Below are positions 47,231 through 59,209 of a DNA stretch of 64,000 nt, piece by piece. The notes beneath the pieces are model-generated. The model saw nothing but the letters and a program-made list of their open reading frames with translations, was not told the origin of the DNA and did no database searches. Source of the stretch: Hibiscus mutabilis. Taxonomy: Eukaryota > Streptophyta > Magnoliopsida > Malvales > Malvaceae. The stretch's first letter is position 1, and each line of letters starts with the position of its first letter. The position numbers and the translations under genes are program-made. Location: NCBI GenBank assembly GCA_019671005.1, contig CM033718.1:21580014-21644013 (forward strand), read 5' to 3'.

Positions 47231-48421
47231 CTACAACAACACAGAGATGATGATCACATAAATGGTCGCAACAAAACGAAATTGGCTACAGGAAAATGGT
47301 TGGGTCTTGGTTGAGTCTCCGGTAGCCAAATTCGCTAACCATTGACTGTCCAGTGCAGACGCCTGCATAGGGTCCGGGTCTGATCCTGATTCATTGGTTG
47401 ATCCGGTTGCGTTCGGAGAAGGACCGTTTGAAGATTTCAAACTGCATCACAAAACCAGTGCCACATTATGTATACATACGTGCAAGTATGTTACTTTTAG
47501 AATTTAATGAATTAAATTTGTGAACATTGATGATTTTGGAAATATTACCTTGGAACATTGGGACAGAAAGTGATGGTATAATCAGCCCCAGTGCCTGTGA
47601 AAGTGCTATTGGCATCATCAAAGGCATAGCTATAAGATTTGGGGCAAGCTGACTTGAACACCAGTGAATACATGGACGGTTTACAAGCTGCCGGACTATT
47701 GTAAGTACCGCTACAACAATACTCTGGATTGCCGAAGGCATCACATGCGCTCTCGCAGGCGTTGGCGCCATCGATTTTCAGCTCAGATGGGCACCTTTTA
47801 TTCAAATCAGTCACGCAACCGGTAGTGGCACACTCTCCTGACCCTCCATTTCCTTCCACAATCATAGGCATATTATAACCGTCAACTAGGCTCACATCAT
47901 AGAAGTCCTGCGATCCCGAACCAAGTGTAAACTCAGCTAAGGTGGCTGGGGGAATGGCGCCGGCTCCATTGCATTCGACTTCACCAGAGCCGCAGTCTCC
48001 CGTAGTGCATGAACCACGGCCGGAGTCATCGAAGATGCAGCCTGTTCTGCCCCAGAAGCGAGTAGGGGCTTGGAAGGAACGAGAGCCGCCTTTCATAAGT
48101 TCAAAACCTGTACTTTCCAGTTTTGAACTCCCCGGATTAGCTAGAATTCCAGGCCATACGGTGTAATCGCATTTGTTGAAAAATATGAAGGTGGCAGCCA
48201 TAGCACCTGCAACATGGAAACAGAGGAAAAAGGAGAAACTCTGTGTCAATTAATGTCAAATTAGTCTACTTAACTAAAAAGATCAAACCGAGATGAATAT
48301 TTGATTAACCCCATTTCTAAAAAAAGAAGCATATATTCTCATCACCTTTAAGAAAAACGACGAGAATGAAGCTCAAGAACGTGATTAGAGAAGGTGGTTG
48401 ATAACAGGAGAACCGAGCCAT
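47231..48421 (-). CDS. Thaumatin-like protein with probable GPI anchor, 3 exons
   Basis: Thaumatin-like (PR-5) proteins are secreted, disulfide-rich and act in defence and cell-wall processes; some hydrolyse or bind beta-glucans. Exons: 48346-48421, 47549-48206, 47231-47441, with GT-AG introns in phase, 314 residues. Exon 1 gives a signal peptide (LITFLSFILVVFL). Exon 2 holds the whole domain: FFNKCDYTVWPG, the signature GRGSCTTGDCGSG, the acidic-cleft residues in EFTLGSGSQDFYDVSLVDGYN, the Cys-rich CPSELK...CCSGTYNSP and the closing ITFCP. Exon 3 adds about 70 residues, Ser/Pro/Asn-rich, ending in a hydrophobic FVATIYVIIISVLL; this looks like a GPI-attachment signal (inference). No lesion is seen. 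Confidence 0.94.
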
Positions 48422-48625
48422 GAGGAAAATGAATGATTCAATTCACAAATTTATGATATCAACCACTTATCTAAAATGGAATGATGTGATTGAAAAACTG
48501 AAGTAAAACACTAGAGTTTTTCTCTATATTTCACTCCTTTTTAGGGAAAAAAGAGTGGATGTAAGAAGGCGGACTTGAGTGGTGATAGTGGTGGTGGGGA
48601 ATCTAATCATCTGCTCTTCATCTCC

Positions 48626-48633
48626 TATTTATA
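48626..48633 (-). promoter_or_regulatory. TATA box of the thaumatin-like gene
   Basis: TATAAATA on the minus strand, about 205 bases upstream of the ATG at 48421, a usual distance allowing for a 5' UTR of about 170 bases. It is the best TATA-like site in the interval. Confidence 0.6.
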
Positions 48634-48639
48634 AAGTTG

Positions 48640-51600
48640 GTATCCTTTGAATAAACAAGCAACATACATATGCTCAAATCCCCATACACTGTTATTTGTT
48701 TGCTTATTTGGCCCCTCTTACCTACCCTTACTGTTAGGCTTTGTTTTGTTAATACAAAAATAGGTATAATTCCAGATGTTAATGCCGACAGGTTTTGCAT
48801 AAAGCTAGTACTAGTAATCAGTATTAGGAAAAATACTAGCTTTTCATTCATTACTTTCACTGTACAATTATTGAGGATTTAAGGTCCAAATTCAGTCATT
48901 CACCAACCACTCATCTCTTATATTCTATAATAATGCTATTTTTATGGCATTATTGTTATTCAATAATTAGCAGAAAGAATCTATTCTTCTATAGTTTGAA
49001 GGAAATGAAGATTTGAATGTCGAAACAACTTCTTTTAGAAGTATAAGCTGTGAAAAAAAGAAATATGAACCTGAGAAATTAAAACATCATCTCTCATCTT
49101 TCTGAAGCAATCATATTCATAGCCAAAACCCCTCTAACAGTAATGTACTTGATACTTGGAGTTTATCTTATTTCATCATCAACATCTTTCTGTGAGCGTA
49201 TGATGATCTCACCAATTATTAGAGAAGCCCTGAAACGGACCGACCGACCAAGCTTCGAGTTCAGACGACACGACAGCATTATCGGGAATCTAACACTGGC
49301 ATTCCAAGTAGTTGTCGTTGCTTTGGAAAGAGGAGGCAAAGCACATGGTAATTGAGTGGATGCTATGCATTGCCATGCACTAGGCTTGACCATTAATCGA
49401 TCACATTCACAGGTCCTTTTTAACAGTAAACCTCGTCATGTCATTTTGGATTCGAGTTATTAAGAATGGTCTTTTTCTCAAAAACCTGATTCCGAAGCAT
49501 ATCACATCCCAAAATCTGCCCTCTTTCACCTAACATTGGAAATCAACATTTCCTTTGTCTCGCAGATCTCATGCATGCATGAAACTGAAACATTAGTTTA
49601 AGAAAAAGCAATGTGTGGTCAGACTCCAACAATTCCACATGGACAATACCTGTCCGTTGGTTCATGCACATGGAGGTTAACAGTATTAGTTGCTGCTTTC
49701 AACTTCCAGTTTCATTGGGTTGTTTTGGTTTCATTTTATTTAACAACCGCTTTATTAATGGGAGGGATCCTTAACTTTGGACCAGGATTTCTTTGTCTCC
49801 AGTTTTTCAAGTTCCAGGGCTTCCATTCATCAATATGCGACTCTAACAATGTATTTCATTTCTTTTAAAACTCAACTAAACAACTTCTCTCTTAAGTTCT
49901 TTTAATGGATGATGTTTTGTTTTGAAAAACCCTTGGGCCATTTATCTTTACATTCTTTGTTTATGGGAATAGGACCCTATTTGTTTGAAATTGAACTGAG
50001 GTGGGGTTTGGATTTGGATTTTCTTTAAAGCTCAAACCAGAATTTAATCTCCAAAATCTTATTAACAACTTGTTGCAAAAGTACTCTATCCAAGTGGTGA
50101 AGTGAGAGTAGATGATCAAAACTTGAGAAAGACAGCAGTATATCTATAATGGATTTTTTCAGGTCAAATTCTGATTTTGGTCCCTCTAATTTTGTAAAAT
50201 TTGAGATTTAATTCCTATATTTTAATTTGACATAATACAATCTTTTTAATTTATAATGTCATTAGTTAATCCAAATAGTTACGGTGTCAGCTATTTCATT
50301 AAAATAATGTCCTGAATTTTTTTTAATTATTTCCTACAACACCATTTAACACACACAAAAAAAATTACTATCACCAATGACATTAAATCAAATTAGATCT
50401 AATAGAGTAAATCTTAAACAGTATAATTTGACATTTCCTTAAAGGTGGCAATGTGATTTTGAGTTTAATATGTATTTCTAAAATGATTTTGACTTTCACT
50501 AACAATTAAGCGATCAAGCAATCAAAATGAAGCACTTATCAAAGTGGGCAAGATCTAATCCATAACATAATCAATCCCCTTTTTTCCAAGTTTGGTAGGT
50601 TGTTATAGTGTTTTGTTTCTGTCAAGTTCTGTTTGCAATAACCATGGCAATTGGCAAATGTGCCTCTGAAATCTCCATTTTTAAACTCAATTGCCCCGAG
50701 GGTTTGATAAAATCAAGAGATGGTCCTCACTTTCTCTGTAGAAAACAATGTTGAGCATGCAGGCAGCAGCAGCAGATGAATATGAGATGATAACCTGATA
50801 ATCAAATATATAAGGAGACTAGGGTTACCCTTTACTCCCGTCAACATCATGGGGCCTCCGTAGATGTGCGCTATGTCGTGTAGATATGGCTTTTTTCTCA
50901 TACGCATCGTCTCCGCCCTTTTCCTCCTTTCTTCTTCCTGCAAACCTATCCTTCTTTAATAAAGTTTCCTGGTGTCAAAGTTTTCCACTATGATGACTTT
51001 TTAATATAGTTATACGTATTCAACATATTGGTGGATTAACTCGGATCGAGTACTGCAGAGGCTTTATTACGCGGACGATCTTTTCAATCAAATTTGCTTC
51101 ATCTTGATTTTACTTAAAGGATCTAACGCTTCATCCCGCTAAATCAACTGATAATTGGTTTGACTTTGTTGTATAGTAAAAGAAAAAAAGAAACATTCTT
51201 TCTGATAAGGTTCCTTCGAATCTTTGTTTCATAAGCCATCTCCTTCTTTATGTCACCTTTTTATCTAATAGGACAAGAGTGTAGTAATTATGAAAAGAAG
51301 GAAAGTGGAAATGACATGGGAGTTAACATAATTAAACAGAAATAATGCCCAGGAGCCGTGGAAACGATGAACTTTGATTAAAAACTGTACTTGAGGGATT
51401 GAGATGCCATTTAGCTTTTGGGTTATCAAGATATGGTGCATCTCATTGGTTTGGATGAAGGCTGACAATGCATTTTATCTTCTGCTGCTTTCTTTTTTTC
51501 CTTAAAAATATACTTAATTTGACATGGCTTGGTTTGCTTTAGCACAAATTCTGTACCATTAACTTTGTTGAAAGTTAAAAAGGTTCTATGAATGCATTCA

Positions 51601-51667
51601 CATCCGATCTTTATAAAGTTTAATGCCTTGTGGCTTTTTTTAGAGTTAGCATATCTATTAACTTTTA
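48640..51667. other. Intergenic, no gene recognised apart from one candidate exon
   Basis: AT-rich sequence with short open frames that match nothing I know. A block at 50160-50430 resembles the one at 40030-40450 and may be an old MITE. Confidence 0.5.
50825..50940 (-). other. Orphan candidate exon
   Basis: On the minus strand a segment preceded by TTTGCAG and followed by a GTAACC donor encodes EEERRKRAETMRMRKKPYLH and then DIAHIYGGPMMLTG. It has a codon pattern less AT-rich than its surroundings. No neighbouring exon could be identified and I do not recognise the family. It could be chance or part of a broken gene. Confidence 0.25.
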
Positions 51668-53290
51668 GGGTAAAGTAGAAAAACAGTGGCTGAGCTTTGG
51701 TAAGAAAACAAAACGATAACTAAATTTTTAAATATTACAAAATAGTAATTAAACTTTGTGTTTTGTAATAAAATAGTAACTGAGACGTTAAACTCTGTTA
51801 ACTACCCTTAATATTTACACATTGTTATAATTTAATTATAATTCTAAAAAATTAACCATTGATAGTTCAAAATTACTTCAATTTAGTTCTTCATAATCAT
51901 TATCTCCTTCACCATCATCCTCTCCATCGACTATCATCTTCCGTCATTTCTGTCGAAGCTCCGACTGACCAACTCCGGCCGTCGTCATTGCGCACCGCCC
52001 TCACCACTGAACTCCCCATCTCCTTGCGAACCAGACCACAAGCCTGTTGTTATCATGGTTCTGGGAAGCCATTTTCTTCAAAGAGATTTCTTTCTTCCGG
52101 GTGTTTTCTGAGAGTTCTCGTTCTCGATTTCATCTCTTCAACTGAAAACAGATGATCAAAAGGGCAACTAAAACACACAGCATGCCACAAGCTCCGATTA
52201 CTATCCCCAAGAGTACCGGTTCACTGAGCTTTTTAGCTTTCTTGGTTGGTTGGCCTGGAAGAGGAGGAAGAGTGATGGTTGTAGATGAAAGGTTACGATT
52301 GTCAAAAAATATCCAGATTGGGAATCTTTCAAGGGACTGGGGGATAACACCAATGAGGCTATTGTTGGACAAATCAAGCTGTTGCAAGCTAGGGATATCT
52401 ATATCCGGAATGTCACCCGAAAGCAAGTTATTAGAAATGTTCAAAGTTGTCAAGTGACTGGATTTCGACACCGAATGAGGAATGATTCCATCAAAGCCAC
52501 TGTTCGAAAGATCAACAATAATAAGATTATTCCAAACAGACAAATCAGTAAATGAACCGGATAACTCATTAAATTGAAGATAAAGGGTGGTCAGGTTCTC
52601 GAGCTCGACCAAATCCAATGGGAATGAACCGGAAATGGCATTGGATCCAAGGCTCAAGACCTCGAGAGCTGATAACCTACTGAGAGTGTTGGGTAGAATG
52701 GGGCCTTGAAATCTCATTCCAGGCAAATGCAGACTAATAACTTTGAATTTATCACTGTTGCGTGCCACACCAATCCAGCTGCTACAGACAGAGGTTTCTT
52801 TGTTCTAGTTGAGAGACCTTGAATGATGAATGTGTTCAATGAAATCTAATAATGCTTGTTTATCTTTAACTGGGTCTGCTTGAATTGATAAGAAAACTGT
52901 CCACATCGTGAATATGAACAAAGAGTTCATTTTCTTGAACATTTTCCCAGTTGCCAAACACCCCAATGATTCAACCAAAAATCTCAGTAAAAGAGGGAAT
53001 CCTTTGAGCAAAATGTTGGGCATATCTACATGAATTTGAATGAGACCAGAGATATCAGTTGGAGGACTAAATTTTTTAGAATTTGGAAATATCAAGGTTA
53101 AGCTTTTAGAATTAGGACTAAATTATAATAATGTGTAAATATAGAGGACTAAATGTGCTATTAAACAAAATTTCATAACGACCGAGTTGCTATTTAATTA
53201 CAAAGCACAAAGTTTAATTGTTACTTTGTAATATTTGAAAGTTTGATTACTGTATTATCTTTTTACTAAAGTTCTGTGACCGTTTTTATA
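51668..53290. mobile_element. Mutator-like element carrying a gene fragment (Pack-MULE)
   Basis: The two ends are inverted repeats of about 230 bases: AAAAACAGTGG...CTTTGGTAAG at 51678 matches, on the other strand, AAAAACGGTCA...CTTTAGTAAA ending near 53288. Similarity continues inward through AAATATTACAAA, AATTAAACTTTGTG and ATATTTACACATT to AATTCTAAAA. Between them lies an LRR-receptor fragment. Outer boundaries and target duplication could not be fixed exactly. Long TIRs around a captured host gene piece are the definition of a Pack-MULE. Confidence 0.7.
52133..52930 (-). pseudogene. LRR receptor-like kinase fragment, ectodomain and membrane helix only
   Basis: The frame reads MNSLFIFTMWTVFLSIQADP (signal peptide), DKQALLDFIEH (LRR N-terminal cap), then five LRRs such as LSALEVLSLGSNAISGSFP, LTTLYLQFNELSG and LQQLDLSNNSLIGVIP, and a membrane helix VLLGIVIGACGMLCVLVALL. 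It resembles subfamily III inactive receptor kinases of the At4g23740 type (family recollection). A Trp codon in the cap is now a stop (52805-52807), a conserved Cys of the cap is Arg, and a stop follows the helix at 52130-52132. Beyond it a juxtamembrane remnant (KKEISLKKMASQNH) runs to about 52030 and then breaks off into unrelated sequence. No kinase domain is present. Confidence 0.8.
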
Positions 53291-54533
53291 TGAACTTGGA
53301 AATACATTGTGTTTCTGGTTCCAATTATTAAAGATCAAAATTCTAAAAGTATCTGAGCAACAAATAATTTGAATACAAAATGATTTGTATCTCAATTTAA
53401 TCAAATCTAAAAATAATTAACCCTAACGATAACTTTTATCCAAAATAAATAGAATAACAATGATACATTTAAAAAGTATTCATAAGTAAAACCCGAATGA
53501 AAAATCACAAACTCAAATCTTCAAGTCCGAGTAAAAGAAGTCTAATCCAAAATGACTTGTCCTAAATTTTCGAAAAGCCGAGTTAGCTTTTTTCCATCTG
53601 GGTTAAATAGACAAGCTGAGGTCGAAATCAGCTTGAAAGCCCAATATAGGCAACCCATGGGTAGGTTTAATGTTTAGGAACAACTCTATTTAAAAATTTT
53701 AATATATAAATTATGTAAAATTTATTTTATACAACTATTTTAGTTATAATAATTAAGGGTTTAATCTAAGGTTTAAAATTTAAAAATTTAAGTTTTAAGG
53801 TTTAAAATTCAATGTTGGTGTTTAGAATTTATAATATGCCTAAATTCCCAAAATTTAAATTTTAAATTAAACTTCTAACCTCTAAAACTAAAATGCTTGT
53901 GTAAAATTTAGCTTGTCTATTAAAATTTTACCCTTTTAACAACATCATCGCCCACTACTATTCCAAACTTCTTTACTTGCTATTATTTTATTACCATTTG
54001 GGTTAGCTTACAAATTGAAATTGTTAAAAGTTGTGGGCACGTAATTTCTTCTTCAGGTATCTGGATAATGAAAAAAACAATGCAGCTCGATGAATCCGGA
54101 TTTCATTATATTGAATGAGATTAGATATGAAACAAGGATGAAACTTTAGGACTAAAATATGAATAGTAATAAAATGAGGTTAGTATATTTGTTAAGTCGT
54201 TAATTTAAAATTTAAAATATGATGGGCTAGGTCTAATTTGTTTTAAAATCAAGGATATATAAAAACATATTTAGCACCCTCTTTCTAGTCCGGTAAAATT
54301 ATACTCGGACATGAGAGACTACATTCGAGATTGAAGTCCAAAAGTTTTGGCAAAATTTAAGACTTTCTATTTCTAAGCATACCATCATCTAATTACGAGA
54401 TTTACTGAACAAATTATACAAAAAACATGACATGCATGGTGTAAATGAACTGAGTATTCGACGAACTGTCCACATCATTTATGTTCATTTATTAAATTAA
54501 ATAAACAAGTATGAACAAAATGTTTATGTTTAT
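53291..54533. other. Intergenic, nothing recognised
   Basis: AT-rich sequence. A stretch near 53755-53900 repeats AAGGTTTAAAATTtaA-like units. No coding signature. Confidence 0.5.
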
Positions 54534-56286
54534 TGTAGATGCTAATTCTGTTCGAGCCTTTAAACCCAATTATAAACAAACCAAACCCATTACAACCCAA
54601 TAACCCAATTTGACCCAAACTTAAACCTAAAACCTAATACAAAAAAACCCTAGCTACCCTAACCCTAGTAGCAGCCACTGCCGTCGACCTTGCCGGCTCC
54701 GACGCCACCATCAAAACTCTAAAATAATCCTAATTAAACCTTAACCATCCCAAAACCAAAACCCCAAATAGCCCCAAATAAAAACCTAAATAACAAAATC
54801 CATCACATCACCTTTACTTGCCATGTGAGTCGCCTGCTCTAGCCCTTCTTTTTAAACCCCACATTCTCATCCAAAATGCACCACCGCCCAATTTCGGCCT
54901 CGTCAAACCTCCACTTATCTCCATACTTTTTAGATATCTCAAACCAAAGCCCTATATAAAGGGTTCGTTTGCTCCAAAAATGAAGATTTAGAGACTGAAT
55001 TTGAGAAAAATAAAAAACAGAAAAGGTAAACAAAAAAGCAAGCATTAAAAAATAAAGTGAAGAGGTAAAACATTAAAAAAACCTTTTAATTTTTCTAGAG
55101 ATTTAATTAACTAGGATGGAATTTGGGAGAAACCAACCTTAAATTCTAGTTTAGGAAAAAATCGAACCACTTAGACATTTGCATGTACTCCAGTCACGTG
55201 CGCGACTATTTCCCATTGCCAATGACCGACAACACATGATAGAGAGACGGCCGACACTTGGGTTTAGGGCAGATGGATTGAAATAATATAAGAGACTTAT
55301 TTTTTTTTTTGTAATTTCAAATACAAATAAAATTTTTGGTCAAAAATAGGGTATTTATAGCCAACACGAAACAACGTCGTTTTGGCGCTTCTGTAACCTG
55401 CGCGGTGACCCGGCCCGAGGAAGGATCCACACGTTTCTAATGAACGAGAAAATTGTACTTTTAGTCCTTTCGTTTATGTATACTTTACAATTTCACATTT
55501 TAGTTCTTGCGTTATTTCATTTTGGTCACTGTTTTTCTTCTCTTTTAAGCTTTTATTATTAATTATTATTATTATTATCAATTAATATATTATTAGTATT
55601 AGTATTACTGTTATATTATTATACTTATTCTAATAATATTATTATACTATTATTATTCTATTATTATTATTACACTGTTATTATTATATTTATATATTAT
55701 TATTGTTATTATTATTAAGATTATTACTGTTATTATAATTGCTATTATATCTATATATTATATTATATTATATTATATTATTATTAATTATTATTTATAA
55801 GTATTAATGCTATAATATTGTTATTACCACTAATATTATTATTTACTTATTATTTTTAGTTGAATAGTATATATATATTCTGCATTCATTCATTTGAACC
55901 GAATTTTAAATTAAAGCGACTTTCTTTATTAGGAATTCTCGTGAAAAATATACCTCAAACTTAAAGGGGTCCAGAATTATAATAAAAATGATAAAAACAA
56001 GTTTTATTAAAATAACCGAGTTTACAGGTGATCCAATCTCAATAAATTAAAAGATTTGCGGCAGCTCCTATAAAACCTAATATTTAAGATAGTATTCCTT
56101 TATCCGGGGTCTCGTGAAATTATGTCGCTGTAAAACCTATGTTTGATTTTGATATAACAAATTGTTTAAGGACTAAATTGTAAAAGTAAATAAATTTTTA
56201 AGTACTCAAAGTCTCACAAAAATGACAAGGATTTGAACCTAAAATTGTTTCTAAGTCAAAAACTTAAAACCCAAAAATTTTCTAAG
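54534..56286. other. Probable LTR-like repeat and (TTA)n-rich tract
   Basis: Starts TGTAGATGC and has a TATA box CTATATAAAGGG (54951) after a C-rich part with AAACCCTA-like motifs (54645-54670). Farther on are AACAACGTCGTTTTGGC (55370) and a compound (TTA/ATT)n microsatellite at about 55550-55850. The first part looks like the U3-R region of a Tat/Ogre-like LTR, but no matching end or target duplication was found. Confidence 0.35.
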
Positions 56287-57495
56287 TGTTTCATACTCAA
56301 GTTAACCAATTATGCCCAGGCGTATCGATAAGCTTCTTAGCGTTTCGATACGATTTTTCACTACTAGAATTTAAATTGAAAAAATGTACTAATACGGTTG
56401 TCCCCATATCGATACGACCTTCATCTGGGTTTGTTTTCTTGGTTAAGATTATCGATACAGCTTTCACCGTATCGATACGGCTATACTGTATCAATACGCC
56501 CTTCTTTTACACTATGTCTATTTTGATACGCCCTAAAGCGTATTGATACGCCTTTGCACAACGGGTCTTTCTTATTTTGTCAAGTACCGATACGGCTCTT
56601 CGTGTACCAATACGGTTGGTCACCAAATAACATTTATTACTGGAAAACTGGTCTCCAATGGCTCTATTAATGACCTCAACCACGCAAATGGTTAGAAATC
56701 AATGAAGGGATCCGATGCATTTTTCACTAGACTTTTTCCTCAAATTCTAGTGAGCAAAACCATACTAATATGGCTATACCGTATCAATACGACCCTTCTT
56801 TTACACTATGTCCTAAAGCGTATCGATACGCCTTTGCACAACGACTTTTTCTTCTTTTGACAAGTACCGATACGGCTCTTTGTGTATCGATATGGTTGGT
56901 CACCAAATAGCATTTATTGCTAGAAAACTAGTCTCTAACGGTTCTATTGATGACCTCAACCACCCAAATGGTTGGAAATCAATGAAGGGATATAAAATCA
57001 AGTCTCTAAAGCTATAACAACAACTATTAAACTTTCATTGAACAACTCTCAAGCATTCAAGCAAAAATCCAACCATTTTGAGCTTTTAGAGTCATATCTA
57101 GTACCCAACTCGTGTATTCTAAATTGTAATCTTTTTGTTTCAAGCTTGAGGTTTATGTGAACTTGTATTTGGGCAAACATATCACCTTTGAGAGGAATTT
57201 TTAGTTTTCTATCTAATTCTTGTAAAAAGAGTGAACCTTGATCAAGCTTTGGGTACAAAGCTTTGATCGATTGTAACGATTGCCTCCTTAGCCTAGAAAA
57301 GGGGAAGAATTCTTAGTGAATTGTGTTGAAATCCTTAGTGGGGAGCTAAGGTAGTGGATGTAGAGCTTGTTAAAAGCTTGAACCACTATAAATCTCTTGT
57401 CCATCATTTTTGTCCTTTTGCTTTGCTTCCCTTCAATTTTTTATTTGCCAATTCACCCCCTCTTGGCCATTCATTGTCGATTGATCATCCCAACA
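56287..57495 (+). repeat. 5' LTR of the Sirevirus-type element
   Basis: Its 3' end CCCAACA is two bases before the primer site; the proposed start TGTTTCATAC gives a TGTT...AACA pair, though without the other LTR the start is a guess. It holds about 14 palindromic CGTATCGATACG-type motifs (56320-56900), an internal duplication of 128 bases with a 280-base period (56583-56711 and 56863-56991), and a TATAAAA box at 56991. Confidence 0.6.
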
Positions 57496-57497
57496 AT

Positions 57498-57509
57498 TGG
57501 TATCAGAGC
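57498..57509 (+). promoter_or_regulatory. Primer-binding site, initiator tRNA-Met
   Basis: TGGTATCAGAGC, the standard copia primer site, two bases after the LTR. Confidence 0.92.
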
Positions 57510-57554
57510 CTAGCACATTTAAGGGATTAACATCCACGTGAGACGATCCTAGAG

Positions 57555-59041
57555 GTGATTCAATCAACCGACATTCAAGCCACGACGTCTACTTCCGGCC
57601 ACAACATGTATGAGTCTCAATCGACCATTAAATCGCCCTTCTTCAACGGGGATAACTATCCGTATTGTAAGAATCAGATGAGGTTATTCATCAAGTCCAA
57701 TGATTATCTCTTTTGGGATATAATCGAAGACAAACCATCTATCCTAATGAAGCAAGAAGGAGAAAGACAAGTTCCCAAGTCTAAGCAAGAAATGACTAAT
57801 GAAGAAAGAAGAAAGTTGCAAGTAAACGACAAGGCTTTGTACATGCTCTTTTGTGCACTTGGACCGGACGAGTACTCAATAATGTCTTCGTGTACAAGTG
57901 CAAAGGAGGTGTGGGACAAGCTCGAGACCACTTATAAAGGCACCAACAATGTAAAAGAGACCAAGATTGGACTTCTCAACCTGAGCTACGAGAATTTCAA
58001 GATGAAGCCTGATGAGAGGTTCACCAAGATGTTCAATCGTTTCTCCGTCATCATCAACAGCCTCAAAGGCTTCGAAGAAATCATCCTCAAAGACAAGCTT
58101 GTTTGAAAGCCCATCTACTCCATTCTTGAGTCATAGGATGGAAAAAGGACCACCATTATCGAGGCAAAAGACCTTTAAAGCTTGAAGCTCGATGCTTTTA
58201 TGTGATCTCTTCTAACCCATGAGATCATGAAGAAAGGAAGAGAAGATGAAAAGAAGAAGGCCGAGAAAAAGAAGATTGGAATTACTTTCAAGGCTTCACA
58301 AGAAAAGAGCGATTTGAGTGAGGAGGAAGATGAAGAGATAGCTATGCTAGCCAAACACTTCACTCGGTTCATGAAGTCCAACCGGGGAAGAAAGTTCCAT
58401 CGAAGAGGAGACTTCAAGAACAAGAACAATGAGGAGAAGAAGGACCAACTTATTTGCTTTGAGTGCAAGAAGCTGGGGCACATAAGAACCCAATGCCCCC
58501 AACTCAAAAAGAGAGCTTTGGGAAGAAGAAGAAGCTCAAGGCAAACGTTGCTACTTGGAGTGATAAGGAATCATCTGATGAAGAGGAGTAAGACTTTGCC
58601 AACCTTTGCCTCATGGCTCTTGGAGAAGATCCTAAGGTAACCTCTAACTCATCCTACTTTGATTTATCATTTGATGAGCTTCAAGAAGCTTACGATAAGT
58701 TGCAAGAGGTGTGCGACGAATTGGTTGAGAAGTATAAGGAATCCCTTTTGAAAAATAAGAAAACAATTTCAAATTTGAAAAATCAAAACGGTTCTTTATC
58801 TAAAACCAATTTGGAACTTGAGAAGAAGGTTTTGGATTTGCAAAAAAGCCAAAGAGATTTTGAAAAGAAAAACAAAGACTTGCAAAACATTCTTTCCAAA
58901 GTTCACGATGATCACCAAAGGGAAGTTGGTGATCTCAAAGCTTCTCTAAACAAAGTTGGGAAACAAGGTTTTGAAAAAGGAAGTTTTTCAAAACCCAACT
59001 ATGTAAAGAGAAACTTTATTGGCTACAATGCTTCCCAATGA
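57555..59041 (+). pseudogene. Gag (Sirevirus type): core, zinc knuckle, coiled-coil tail
   Basis: Gag forms the element's particle. The core (57555-58106) reads FFNGDNYPYCKNQMRLFIKS, DKALYMLFCAL, SAKEVWDKLETTYKG and NLSYENFKMKPDE, the UBN2-type copia gag. A GAC-to-TGA-like break ends it at 58104 and further stops follow near 58135 and 58180. It resumes at 58227 with a Lys/Glu-rich region and the zinc knuckle CFECKKLGHIRTQC. A frameshift near 58600 leads to 58613-59041, a coiled coil (LQEAYDKLQEVCDELVEKY and KTNLELEKKVLDLQ). Confidence 0.88.
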
Positions 59042-59209
59042 CTTTTAGAGGAAAAATGATTAGAAGTGTTTGGTTTCCAAAAGAACTTATCACATCTAAT
59101 GATATTAGTGCCATTGCTTCTTGGATTCCCAAAGAAACCAAGATTTTAGGAGCTAATACTCATGGACCTAAAATGATTTGGGTACCAAAAATCAAGACTT
59201 AATCTTTGA

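Noticed and set aside
49611..49868. 85-residue hydrophobic frame upstream of the thaumatin-like gene
   Set aside because: No family resemblance, no splice sites in phase, and a composition typical of T-rich intergenic DNA.
54640..54672. Telomere-like CCCTAA repeats
   Set aside because: Only two or three AAACCCTA-type units are present; this is a telobox-like cluster, common in plant promoters and LTRs, not an interstitial telomere.
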